A stretch of DNA of 10,421 nt, taken from assembly GCA_025363535.1 (NCBI GenBank), contig JANYDP010000032.1, positions 1-10,421 of the forward strand, read 5' to 3'. The DNA comes from Verrucomicrobiota bacterium. GTDB taxonomy: Bacteria > Verrucomicrobiota > Verrucomicrobiia > Limisphaerales > CAIQOK01. Below, piece by piece: positions 1-7,311 of the stretch. Position numbers and translations under genes: made by a program. A model generated the notes under the pieces. It worked only from the letters and a program-made list of their open reading frames with translations. It did not search any database and was not told the origin of the DNA. Numbering within the stretch: the stretch's first letter is position 1; each line of letters opens with the position of its first letter.

Positions 1-2
1 GC

Positions 3-125
3 CAGGCGGCGCTGGCGCATTTCGAGATCTGGGCCTATCAGGTGAATCCGCAGCAGGTGGTCGTGGGTGATCCCGTTGATTTCGCGAAACGCCTCGATGG
101 CCGTCAAACGGTGCGGCTCAGTTGA
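3..125 (+). CDS. C-terminal fragment of an unidentified protein
   Basis: An open frame enters from the left edge and ends at TGA (123-125), giving 40 residues that finish ...DGRQTVRLS. No family is recognised. Codons are typical of the window (GCG, CTG, GTG, CAG, GTC) and 28 of 40 third positions are G or C, which favours real coding. The mirror frame on the minus strand is also open, from about 188 to the left edge, and gives a protein-like translation (...LTAIEAFREINGI...). That frame has no ATG or GTG start, only a TTG at 107-105 without a Shine-Dalgarno site, and it uses rarer codons (ATA, TCA, CCA). The plus strand is therefore preferred, but the strand is not certain. Confidence 0.4.
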   Translation, partial: QAALAHFEIWAYQVNPQQVVVGDPVDFAKRLDGRQTVRLS

Positions 126-279
126 AAACCGGGCCAGCCACCGTTGCCGTTTTGCGGCTGTTAGGATTTGGGTGACAGGGCGACGAGTTCAGTACCCTGC
201 GGTGGCCGGACTGACAATTCCACTCGGCCTGCATTTCTCGCCGCTCGACACCCGGGGCGGCCTTGTCTAATTTTCCCCC

Positions 280-1233
280 GTGAATTTTCTCGTCACCGGT
301 GGTGCCGGTTTTATCGGATCGAATCTCTGCGAGCGTTTGCTGCGTTCGGGACATGCGGTCTGGGCGTTTGACGAGATGAATGATTTCTACGACCCCAAAT
401 TCAAACGGCGCAACCTCGCGGAAATCCAGGCGCTCGGGCTGCCGTTTCAATTTGTTCAAGGCACCATCACCGACCGCGCGGCGCTGGACCAGTTGTTCGC
501 CAGCGTGAAGTTCGACCAGATCATCCACCTCGCCGCCCGTGCGGGAGTGCGACCCAGTCTCATTGATCCGGTGCTTTACCAGCGTGTGAATGTGGAAGGC
601 ACGGTGAACGTCCTCGAAGCCGCGCGCCACGCCGGCGTCAAAAAAATCACCATCGCCTCCACCTCCTCGGTCTATGGCTTGAATTCCAAGGTGCCGTTTT
701 CGGAAAGTGATCCGATCTTCTCCGCCATTTCCCCATACGCGGCGAGCAAGCTGTGCTGCGAGGCGCTCGGCCATGTTTACCATCACATTTACGGCATGGA
801 CGTGGTGATGCTTCGCTTCTTCACCGTCTATGGCCGGCGGCAACGGCCCGATCTGGCGATCTACAAATTCGCCAAGCTCATCACGGCGGGGATGCCGATT
901 CCTGTTTTTGGTGATGGTTCGACGGCGCGTGATTACACTTACGTCGGCGACATCATTGACGGCATCGAGGCCTGCACGCAGAAGGCATTCGGTTACGAAA
1001 TCTTCAACCTCGGCGAATCGCAGGTGGTGAAGTTGAGCTACCTGATTGAGCTGCTGGAAAATGCCCTTGGCAAAAAAGCCATCATTGACCGCCAGCCCAT
1101 GCAGCCAGGCGATGTGCCGCTGACTTTCGCCGACATTTCCAAAGCCCGGGCGCGACTGGGCTACAACCCGCACACCAAGATCGAACAAGGCATCCCGTTG
1201 TTCGTGGACTGGTTCAAGCAAACCGCTTTTTAA
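280..1233 (+). CDS. NAD-dependent epimerase, UDP-glucuronate 4-epimerase type
   Basis: Extended short-chain dehydrogenase/reductase, 317 residues, the usual length for the family. The N-terminal Rossmann motif GGAGFIGS is at residues 7-14. The catalytic YxxxK is Y153/K157, with the assisting Ser/Thr in TSS at 128-130. The segment FFTVYGRRQRPDLA (180-193) followed by FGDGSTARDYTYV (210-222) is typical of UDP-glucuronate 4-epimerases (UDP-glucuronate to UDP-galacturonate) more than of GalE; other NDP-sugar epimerases remain possible. It is cytosolic and would supply precursors for capsule, LPS or exopolysaccharide. The start is GTG at 280: the Rossmann fold begins at residue 2, so little could be missing, and no upstream start fits better. 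There is no clear Shine-Dalgarno site (TTTTCCCCC precedes the start). The next gene begins 4 nt after the stop. Confidence 0.9.
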   Translation: MNFLVTGGAGFIGSNLCERLLRSGHAVWAFDEMNDFYDPKFKRRNLAEIQALGLPFQFVQGTITDRAALDQLFASVKFDQIIHLAARAGVRPSLIDPVLYQRVNVEGTVNVLEAARHAGVKKITIASTSSVYGLNSKVPFSESDPIFSAISPYAASKLCCEALGHVYHHIYGMDVVMLRFFTVYGRRQRPDLAIYKFAKLITAGMPIPVFGDGSTARDYTYVGDIIDGIEACTQKAFGYEIFNLGESQVVKLSYLIELLENALGKKAIIDRQPMQPGDVPLTFADISKARARLGYNPHTKIEQGIPLFVDWFKQTAF

Positions 1234-1237
1234 TTTT

Positions 1238-1816
1238 ATGCCGCAACTTCCCCAATTCGCCCGCCCGTCCTTCAGCACCGCCGTGAACGAATGGAAAACC
1301 ATTCTCAACCAATCCAAACTGCCCACGGAACTCGTCTGGATTTTTGACGAGAACCTGTGCTTTGAAAAAGATCCATCCGCCAAAGACGGCTTCAAGCTGG
1401 GCTTCCAAACCCAGATCACCCCGCCGCCACTGGATGCGGAACAGATCGCGTTTGCCCACTTTTGCGACTACGAGGCGCGCGTGGTTTTTTATCGCCTGGG
1501 TTCGAGCCGGGGAAAGTCCGTCTGCCTGCTGCTCTGCGACGAATGGTTTGAAGCCAAGGGCGAAGGCGAAGGCTTCATCAAACGCGACGACTGGTTGATG
1601 TCTTTCCGTCCGGGAGCCGACGGAGAAATCACCGAAGTCACCGAGGAGCCGCGCTGGAAGCAGCGCCTCCTGCGCGACCGCCCACTGCACGATCTGGATT
1701 TTTGCATGAGCCTACAGGCCGTTCACGAAACCCTGGCGCACGGCCGCGTGCTGACACCGTACGAGCAGTTCGCGTTGAAGGTGCTGGGGAGCGGACGACC
1801 TTTGGCCGGTGGTTGA
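1238..1816 (+). CDS. Hypothetical protein, coupled to the epimerase gene
   Basis: A 192-residue protein that I do not recognise. It has no signal peptide or membrane segment and looks cytosolic, mixed alpha/beta and acidic. There are several aromatic-rich stretches (ELVWIFDENLCFEKD at 31-45; ARVVFYRLGSS at 79-89; LLLCDEWFEA at 96-105) and an alpha-helical C-terminal part with SLQAVHETLAHGRVLTPYEQ (158-177). No catalytic signature stands out. The ATG lies 4 nt after the epimerase stop and has no Shine-Dalgarno site of its own (TTTTTAATTTT precedes it), so translation is probably coupled to the epimerase. The tight spacing suggests a shared operon, though not necessarily a shared pathway. It is called real because it fills the interval completely and its codon use matches its neighbours. 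Confidence 0.75.
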   Translation: MPQLPQFARPSFSTAVNEWKTILNQSKLPTELVWIFDENLCFEKDPSAKDGFKLGFQTQITPPPLDAEQIAFAHFCDYEARVVFYRLGSSRGKSVCLLLCDEWFEAKGEGEGFIKRDDWLMSFRPGADGEITEVTEEPRWKQRLLRDRPLHDLDFCMSLQAVHETLAHGRVLTPYEQFALKVLGSGRPLAGG

Positions 1817-1880
1817 ATTCACCTGAACACCTCGACGAAGGAATGCGGTGAAAACTAATTCGTCTCAATCGAACAAGAAC

Positions 1881-1885
1881 GGAGG
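1881..1885 (+). promoter_or_regulatory. Strong ribosome binding site of the P450 gene
   Basis: GGAGG lies 7 nt before the ATG at 1893. It fixes the P450 start and is notable because nearly all other starts in this window have no recognisable Shine-Dalgarno site. Confidence 0.7.
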
Positions 1886-1892
1886 CCGCTAA

Positions 1893-3386
1893 ATGTCTTT
1901 TTCAACATGGGCTGCGCGCTGCTGGCAACAGGTCAGAGGAGTAAACCCTTTCGCCGGTGACTGCCTGCCAACACGCGTTTCGCTATTCGGTTTCGGCCGC
2001 CCAACGTTGCCGTTTCCACATCTGTGGAATTACAAAAACCCGATCAAGATTTTTGAGACCTTCTACTGGAATACCGAAAAGGAAACGGGATCAGGCAAAC
2101 ATAACCGCTATATTTATGTGGCCGGATTGCCGCCTGTTTTGCTGACCCGCGAGCCGGCCGTCATCAAGGCCGTGCTCGCTGCCACCGGCGACAAGCCCGG
2201 CCAGTTTGACCGGGACACCAGCCCGATGGCGGGAATCGCCCGTGCAACGGGTGAGGACTCTTTGCTGTATTCCAACGGCTCGATATGGCGGCGGCAGAAA
2301 AGGCTGTCCGCCGAACCGTTCAGCCGCGCCAATCTGTTTCAGCCGGAAAAGTTCCATGGCTTTGAGCAAACCTTCCGCAAGACGGTCGCGGAAAGACTCG
2401 AAACGCTTCGTTCCCACCAAAAGGCCAGCGGCGAGAAAATAAGCCGGATTCAACTCGAATCCGAAATCAAAGTTCTGATGCTGGAGATGCTGGTGAATAA
2501 CTTTTTTGGCGGCAATGTTTCCGAAAAGGAATTGCGCAATCGTTTTGTGCCCGCCATCGAAATGCTGATTGATCACATGATCAGCGACACAGTCGCTCCG
2601 ATCACAATGGCTTTGCAACGAATGGTCACTGGGCGCAATGCGATCTTAAGACAAAAGGCGGCTGACTTTGAAGCCTTGACCAACATCGCGCTTTCCGGGC
2701 GTGTGGAAGGCTTGGGTTTGTGGAAGCAGTTCAAGTCCGACGCCACGGACGATGCGCTCCGCAGCAACATCCGCGTATTCCTCGCCGGGGCCATGGAGGC
2801 CACGACCTCGTTCGCGAGCTGGGCAATCTCGCATTTGTCACACGCACCCGAAATCCAGGATCAAATCTATGCGGAGGTGAAAGACATGAATGTTTATGAC
2901 CCCGATAACCTGATGAGTGCGGCGACCCTCAACCGGGTTCTCGAAGAAACTTTGCGCCTGACCCCGGCACTTTATTTTCTTCCGCGTAGAACGACTGCCG
3001 ATACCTGGATTGAGACCGCCGATCAGCGAAAGATGTTTCTCCCAAAGGGGACGCAGCTCCGCCTTGACGTGTGGCATGCAAACCGGTGCGAGGAGTTTTG
3101 GGGAAAAGCGGTGACGGGTTATCCCGCAACATCGTTTGCGCCGGAGCGCTGGGAGTTTCTTGCAAAAAAGGGAATCACTTCACGGGATATGCTGCACTTC
3201 GGTTTCGGACATGGCCCGCGTTTCTGTCCAGGAAGATTTCTTGGGCTGTTGGAGGTCGGGTTGGTCGTGGGCGCAGTTGTGAAGATTTTCAAGTTCACTG
3301 CGGTTGGCAAAGAAACGCAGGCGAAAGCCGGAGTATCAACCAAGCCGGCTGACGGTGTGTTGGTGGACTTGGAACTCAGGCCGTAA
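1893..3386 (+). CDS. Cytochrome P450
   Basis: Heme-thiolate monooxygenase of 497 residues; the substrate is unknown. The helix-C motif WRRQKR is at 132-137 and the I-helix segment AGAMEATTS at 298-306. The K-helix ExxR is E352-R355 and the PERW meander is at 417-420. The heme-binding loop FGHGPRFCPG is at 438-447, with C445 as the predicted heme ligand. All core P450 motifs are present, so the gene looks intact. There is no N-terminal membrane anchor, so it is probably soluble and uses separate redox partners, none of which is encoded here. The I-helix deviates from the usual (A/G)Gx(D/E)T(T/S): Ala303 sits between the acid E302 and T304. Base composition is low for the window (lines 2041-2100 and 2461-2520 are about 42-43% G+C). 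A PAP2-like gene follows at 22 nt. The subfamily cannot be assigned by eye. Confidence 0.92.
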   Translation: MSFSTWAARCWQQVRGVNPFAGDCLPTRVSLFGFGRPTLPFPHLWNYKNPIKIFETFYWNTEKETGSGKHNRYIYVAGLPPVLLTREPAVIKAVLAATGDKPGQFDRDTSPMAGIARATGEDSLLYSNGSIWRRQKRLSAEPFSRANLFQPEKFHGFEQTFRKTVAERLETLRSHQKASGEKISRIQLESEIKVLMLEMLVNNFFGGNVSEKELRNRFVPAIEMLIDHMISDTVAPITMALQRMVTGRNAILRQKAADFEALTNIALSGRVEGLGLWKQFKSDATDDALRSNIRVFLAGAMEATTSFASWAISHLSHAPEIQDQIYAEVKDMNVYDPDNLMSAATLNRVLEETLRLTPALYFLPRRTTADTWIETADQRKMFLPKGTQLRLDVWHANRCEEFWGKAVTGYPATSFAPERWEFLAKKGITSRDMLHFGFGHGPRFCPGRFLGLLEVGLVVGAVVKIFKFTAVGKETQAKAGVSTKPADGVLVDLELRP

Positions 3387-3407
3387 AGTGTCCCGCCGCC
3401 AGTTATC

Positions 3408-4007
3408 GTGAGCAGGCCATCAAAATTTCATGCGGCCACGACTTCAGCTGCATTGTCCCTGCTATTCATGGTCGTCTATGGTGGTTGCAGTTGGATTACC
3501 GCCCACCGCTCTGACGTTGGAACTTGGGATTACTCATGGGAGCGTTTCATCCCGTTTGTGCCCCTGATGATTATTCCCTATATGTCCATTAACGCGTTCT
3601 TTGTCTGTGGGCCGTTCTTGTGCCAAAGCCGAAACGAATTACACCTTTTGGCAAAACGAATTACATTTGCAATCCTTGTGGCAGGCGCTTGCTTCTTGCT
3701 GATACCCCTGCGGTTCTCGGCTGTGCGTCCGCAACCCGACGATTGGACGGGGCCGATTTTTGGATTTCTACACATCTGCGACCAGCCCTATAACTTGTTT
3801 CCTTCGTTGCACATTGCTTTTCGCACCATCCTCGCTGCTCTTTACGCGAAACACACAAAAGGCGTCATCCGTTTGGCATCTCACGTCTGGTTTGTTTTAA
3901 TCGGTTTTTCAACGTTGCTGACCTACCAACACCATATTGTTGATATAGTCGGCGGATTTGCTCTCGCCGCGATTTGTTTTTATATCTTCCGTGAAGAAAA
4001 CAAGTAA
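3408..4007 (+). CDS. PAP2-superfamily membrane protein, inositolphosphotransferase-like
   Basis: A 199-residue integral membrane protein with about five or six hydrophobic segments (near 11-30, 48-68, 85-102, 133-147, 158-172 and 180-194). The catalytic signature is PSLH at 132-135 (instead of PSGH of classic phosphatases) followed by STLLTYQHHIVDIVGG at 168-183, with H135, H175 and D179 as the expected charge-relay residues. PSLH plus TxQHxxxD is typical of the AUR1 / sphingomyelin-synthase-like branch of PAP2, whose members move or remove phospho-headgroups on lipids. Whether this one is a phosphatase or a transferase cannot be told. The start is taken as GTG at 3408; it has no Shine-Dalgarno site but lies 22 nt after the P450 stop, so coupled translation is likely. 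It is AT-rich (line 3901-3960 has 26 G+C of 60). It converges with the minus-strand MoeB-rhodanese gene. Confidence 0.82.
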   Translation: MSRPSKFHAATTSAALSLLFMVVYGGCSWITAHRSDVGTWDYSWERFIPFVPLMIIPYMSINAFFVCGPFLCQSRNELHLLAKRITFAILVAGACFLLIPLRFSAVRPQPDDWTGPIFGFLHICDQPYNLFPSLHIAFRTILAALYAKHTKGVIRLASHVWFVLIGFSTLLTYQHHIVDIVGGFALAAICFYIFREENK

Positions 4008-4075
4008 TTGTCGTGAGACGCGCGGCTTAAGACCTCGTTCTGATATGCCACAACCCCGTTGAGATTCGATACGCC

Positions 4076-5224
4076 TCAATACTTCGGTACGCGGTGATCA
4101 ATTTCGTCCGACCAAGCGCCGATGCCGCCCTTCACGCTCTTCAAGTATTTGAAACCTTGTTCGCGCAGAAAGTGCAGCGCCTTCAGCGAACGTACGCCAG
4201 CTTTGCAGTGTAGATAATATTGCTGGTTTGGATCGAGTTCGGTAAAGCGCTGGCCGAGCTGGCTCAACGGCAGCAACGGCACGCCTTCAACATGTGCGAT
4301 CTCGTATTCGTCCGGCTCGCGCACGTCCACGACCTTGATGTTCAGGCTCGGATTATCCAGGGCCTGCTTCATTTGTTGCACGGTGACTTCATCGGGATTG
4401 CCGACGGGTTCGGCGGGTTCGGGCAAGATGCCGCAGAACATTTCGTAATCAATCAGCTCCTTGATCGTCGGATGGTCGCCGCAAATCGGGCACGCGGGAT
4501 CGCGACGCAATTTAAGTTCGCGGAACTTCATGTCCAGCGCGTTGAACAACTGCAAGCGGCCCACGAGCGAAGTGCCCTTGCCGAGCGCGAGCTTCAAAAT
4601 TTCCGTCGCTTGAATGCAGCCGATGATGCCGGGCAACACGCCGAGCACGCCGCCTTCCGCGCAGCTCGGCACCATGCCGGGCGGCGGCGGTTCGGGATAA
4701 AGGCAGCGGTAGCATGGTCCACCCAAATGCGGCGCAAATACGCTGGCCTGACCTTCAAAACGGAAAATCGAGCCATAGACATTGGGTTTCTTGAGCAGCA
4801 CGCAGGCGTCGTTGGTGAGGTAGCGCGTCGGGAAATTATCCGTGCCGTCCACCACGATGTCGTAGGGCCGGATCAGGTCAAGCGCGTTCTCGGACGAGAT
4901 GCGCGTGTTGTGGATGACGACTTCGCAGTTCGGATTGATGCCCGCCAAAGTTTCCTTAGCCGACTCAGCCTTGGACCGACCCACATCGGCGTCCGTGTGG
5001 AGAATCTGGCGTTGCAGGTTCGAGTAATCCACGGTGTCGAAATCCACAATGCCGATCTTGCCGATGCCAGCGGCGGCGAGATACATCGCGATGGGCGAAC
5101 CCAGTCCGCCCGCGCCGATGCACAGGACGCTGGTGGCTTTGATTTTCTTTTGGCCGGCCAGACCAACTTCCGGCAGGATCAGGTGCCGCGAGTAGCGGCG
5201 GATTTCATCATTGTTCAATTGCAT
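4076..5224 (-). CDS. moeB: MoeB/ThiF-type adenylyltransferase with C-terminal rhodanese domain
   Basis: E1-like enzyme that adenylates the C-terminal glycine of a small sulfur-carrier protein (MoaD, ThiS or similar) and, through its rhodanese domain, can help load sulfur. It is 382 residues from the ATG at 5224. The ATP loop GAGGLGS is at 37-43, followed by DFDTVDYSNLQRQ (61-73). The zinc cysteine pairs are C171/C174 (CYRC) and C245/C248 (CPIC). The conserved cysteine C188 lies in PSCAEGGV. The rhodanese domain spans about 280-382, with active-site loop HCKAGVRS and C340. MoeBR/MoeZ-type fusions are about this length. The frame is open to an ATG at 5275, but the added residues (MPCLIYSATALLSSS) are not family-like and MQLNNDEIRRYSRH is the usual N-terminus. 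No sulfur-carrier gene is adjacent, so the partner (molybdopterin, thiamine, cysteine or tRNA thiolation) is open. Confidence 0.92.
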   Translation of the reverse strand: MQLNNDEIRRYSRHLILPEVGLAGQKKIKATSVLCIGAGGLGSPIAMYLAAAGIGKIGIVDFDTVDYSNLQRQILHTDADVGRSKAESAKETLAGINPNCEVVIHNTRISSENALDLIRPYDIVVDGTDNFPTRYLTNDACVLLKKPNVYGSIFRFEGQASVFAPHLGGPCYRCLYPEPPPPGMVPSCAEGGVLGVLPGIIGCIQATEILKLALGKGTSLVGRLQLFNALDMKFRELKLRRDPACPICGDHPTIKELIDYEMFCGILPEPAEPVGNPDEVTVQQMKQALDNPSLNIKVVDVREPDEYEIAHVEGVPLLPLSQLGQRFTELDPNQQYYLHCKAGVRSLKALHFLREQGFKYLKSVKGGIGAWSDEIDHRVPKY

Positions 5225-5274
5225 AAATCGAGATGACGAAAGTAGGGCAGTTGCGGAATAAATCAAGCAGGGCA

Positions 5275-5290
5275 ATTTGGTAAACCAAAT
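5275..5290. promoter_or_regulatory. Perfect 16-bp palindrome in the divergent spacer, possible operator
   Basis: ATTTGGT-AA-ACCAAAT is a perfect 7-bp inverted repeat with a 2-bp centre. It is flanked by a second, imperfectly placed pair, AGGGC (5269-5273) and GCCCT (5295-5299). It lies 51 bp from the MoeB-rhodanese start and 71 bp from the ABC-F start, in their only shared upstream region. A dimeric repressor site is one reading; a short hairpin in either leader is another. No specific regulator family is implied by the sequence. Confidence 0.4.
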
Positions 5291-5360
5291 CCTCGCCCTC
5301 CGTTTTGCCCGGCAAATGAACTTGCTCCGAACGTGTTAGTCCGGCATCTTTCCCGGCTAA

Positions 5361-7310
5361 ATGTTGACTCTTTCCGGCATCAGCAAAGCCTACGGCGGAC
5401 GCGTTTTATTCGCGGACGTCACGCTGCAATTGAATCGCGGAGACCGCGTCGGCCTGGTCGGTCCCAACGGCGCGGGCAAGTCCACGCTGCTCTCGATGAT
5501 CCTCGGCGAGGAATCGGCGGACGACGGCGAGGTCATCCTCGAACGCAACATCACCATCGGCCACCTGCCGCAGGAAAGCATGCCCATCGGCGACGAGACG
5601 GTCACGGAACTCGCCATGTCCGTCTCGCCTGAGATGACCAAGCTGCGCCGTATCATCAAGGCCTGGGACAACGATCATCCGGTGGAGGCTCTGCATCCCG
5701 AAGAGGTTCACGACAATGTCCACGACCGTTTCAATGAACTCGGCGGTTATCAACTCGAAGCCAAGGCCAAACAAATTCTCGCCGGCCTGAGCTTCCGCGA
5801 AAAAGATTTCGACCGGCCCGCGAAGGAAATGAGTGGCGGCTGGGTTATGCGCGCGCACCTGGCCCGCCTGCTCGCGCAGGAGTCGGACTTGCTGATTCTG
5901 GACGAACCGACGAACCATCTCGACCTCGACTCGTTGATCTGGTTTCAGGAATATTTGCAAGGCTATCCCGGCGCGATTCTCGTCATCTCCCACGACCGCG
6001 AATTTCTCAACAGCCTCGTCGGCAGCATCGTGGAAATCCGCATGAGCAAACTCAACCGGTATCGCGGCAACTACGACGAATTCCTCGTCCAGCGCGAAGC
6101 CGCCGAGGTGCAACTGCTCGCGGCCTACAAGAATCAACAGCGCGAAATCAACTCGTTGCTCGATTTTGCCCGACGTTTCGGTGCCAAGGCGTCCAAGGCG
6201 TCGCAGGCGCAGAGCAAGTTGAAGCAAGTGGACCGCATGGAGAAAATCGAAGCGCCGACCAGCGAAGCCCGCAAGGTCAGCTTCACCTTTCCCCAGCCGC
6301 AGCGCAGCGGGTTGAAGGCGATCACGCTCAAGAACATTCATTTCGCCTATGGGCAGAACGTGGTTTACACCGGCATTGATTTTGAAGCAGAACGCGGCCA
6401 GCGCGTCGTGCTCGTCGGACCGAACGGCGCGGGCAAATCCACGTTGCTTAAAATTCTCGGTGACGCCTTGAAACCCTCGGCCGGCGAACGCGAACTCGGC
6501 CACAACGCCAAAGCTGGTTATTATTCGCAGTATCGCGTGGACATGCTCGATATGACGCGCTCCGTTTTGGAAGAGGCGCTCGACACGCCGTCGCGCGTGA
6601 CGGAACAATTTGTCCGCACCTTGCTCGGCAGCTTTCTGTTTGTCGGCGACGACGTTTTCAAAAAGGTCAGCGTGTTGAGCGGTGGTGAAAAAAGCCGTCT
6701 GGCATTGGTCAAACTGCTGCTCGATCCGCCGAATCTTTTGCTCATGGACGAGCCGACCACGCACTTGGACATGAACAGCATTGATGCGCTGTTGTTCGCG
6801 CTGGATCAGTTTGAGGGCACGTTGGTCTTCATCAGCCACGACGTTTATTTCATCCGCGCGTTGGCGAATCGCGTGGTCCACGTCAGCGGCGGTCAGCTCA
6901 CGAATTATCCCGGCGACTACCAATACTTCCTGGACAAGACCAAGGCCGTTTCCGCCCGGCACGCTTTGACTGCCGGCACCAAGCTCGAAGACGCCCCGAA
7001 AAAAGTGGTTCAAAAAACCGGCGCGGATCGCAAGGAACAGAAGCGCCTCGAAGCCCAGCAACGGCAGGCGCGTTCCGGCGAACGCAAGCAGCAGCAACAG
7101 CTCGTTCACCGGCTGGAAAAAGAAATCGAGGAACTGGAAGCGAAGCAGACCAAACTCACCGTCGAGTTGGAAAGCCAGGAGACTTACAATCAGCCGGGTC
7201 GCGCGGCGCAGATCAACCGGGAGCTGGTGGAAGTTCAAACGCGCCTGGCCAAAGTGACGCCCGAATGGGAAAAGCAAGCGGCGCGGATGACGGAAGCCGA
7301 CGCGGTTTGA
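5361..7310 (+). CDS. ABC-F family ATPase (Uup/EttA/YheS-like)
   Basis: A soluble protein of 649 residues with twin ATP-binding cassettes and no membrane domain, as in ABC-F proteins that act on the ribosome (translation factors, or Uup-type ribosome/DNA-associated proteins). Cassette 1: Walker A GPNGAGKST at 34-42, signature MSGGW at 157-161, Walker B LLILDEP at 177-183, switch His211. The interdomain linker, roughly 220-312, is rich in basic and helical residues. Cassette 2: Walker A GPNGAGKST at 353-361, signature LSGGE at 439-443, Walker B LLLMDEP at 459-465, switch His493. The C-terminal 555-640 is a charged coiled coil (KEIEELEAKQTKL), as in Uup and YheS, and the length matches these. 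The start is ATG 5361, five residues before the conserved first strand; there is no Shine-Dalgarno site. It could be housekeeping or an antibiotic-resistance member; the exact subfamily is not resolved. Confidence 0.92.
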   Translation: MLTLSGISKAYGGRVLFADVTLQLNRGDRVGLVGPNGAGKSTLLSMILGEESADDGEVILERNITIGHLPQESMPIGDETVTELAMSVSPEMTKLRRIIKAWDNDHPVEALHPEEVHDNVHDRFNELGGYQLEAKAKQILAGLSFREKDFDRPAKEMSGGWVMRAHLARLLAQESDLLILDEPTNHLDLDSLIWFQEYLQGYPGAILVISHDREFLNSLVGSIVEIRMSKLNRYRGNYDEFLVQREAAEVQLLAAYKNQQREINSLLDFARRFGAKASKASQAQSKLKQVDRMEKIEAPTSEARKVSFTFPQPQRSGLKAITLKNIHFAYGQNVVYTGIDFEAERGQRVVLVGPNGAGKSTLLKILGDALKPSAGERELGHNAKAGYYSQYRVDMLDMTRSVLEEALDTPSRVTEQFVRTLLGSFLFVGDDVFKKVSVLSGGEKSRLALVKLLLDPPNLLLMDEPTTHLDMNSIDALLFALDQFEGTLVFISHDVYFIRALANRVVHVSGGQLTNYPGDYQYFLDKTKAVSARHALTAGTKLEDAPKKVVQKTGADRKEQKRLEAQQRQARSGERKQQQQLVHRLEKEIEELEAKQTKLTVELESQETYNQPGRAAQINRELVEVQTRLAKVTPEWEKQAARMTEADAV

Positions 7311-7311
7311 T

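Noticed and set aside
137..206. GCCACCG ... CGGTGGC inverted repeat upstream of the epimerase
   Set aside because: Seven-base GC-rich arms 56 nt apart in GC-rich DNA are likely coincidental.
118..1419. A 433-residue minus-strand open frame opposite the epimerase
   Set aside because: It spans two plus-strand genes, and one of them has clear SDR motifs; it is a composition artefact.
1818..1852. TTCACC ... GGTGAA inverted repeat before the P450 gene
   Set aside because: Six-base arms 23 nt apart are expected by chance, and no promoter boxes are positioned around them.
4220..5236. A 338-residue plus-strand open frame opposite the MoeB-rhodanese gene
   Set aside because: The minus strand has all E1-like and rhodanese motifs; the plus product has none.
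5406..7277. A 623-residue open frame on the minus strand across the ABC-F gene
   Set aside because: It is the exact antisense shadow of a gene with complete twin ABC motifs; strong third-position G+C bias keeps the opposite strand open. It has no recognisable domain or ribosome site.
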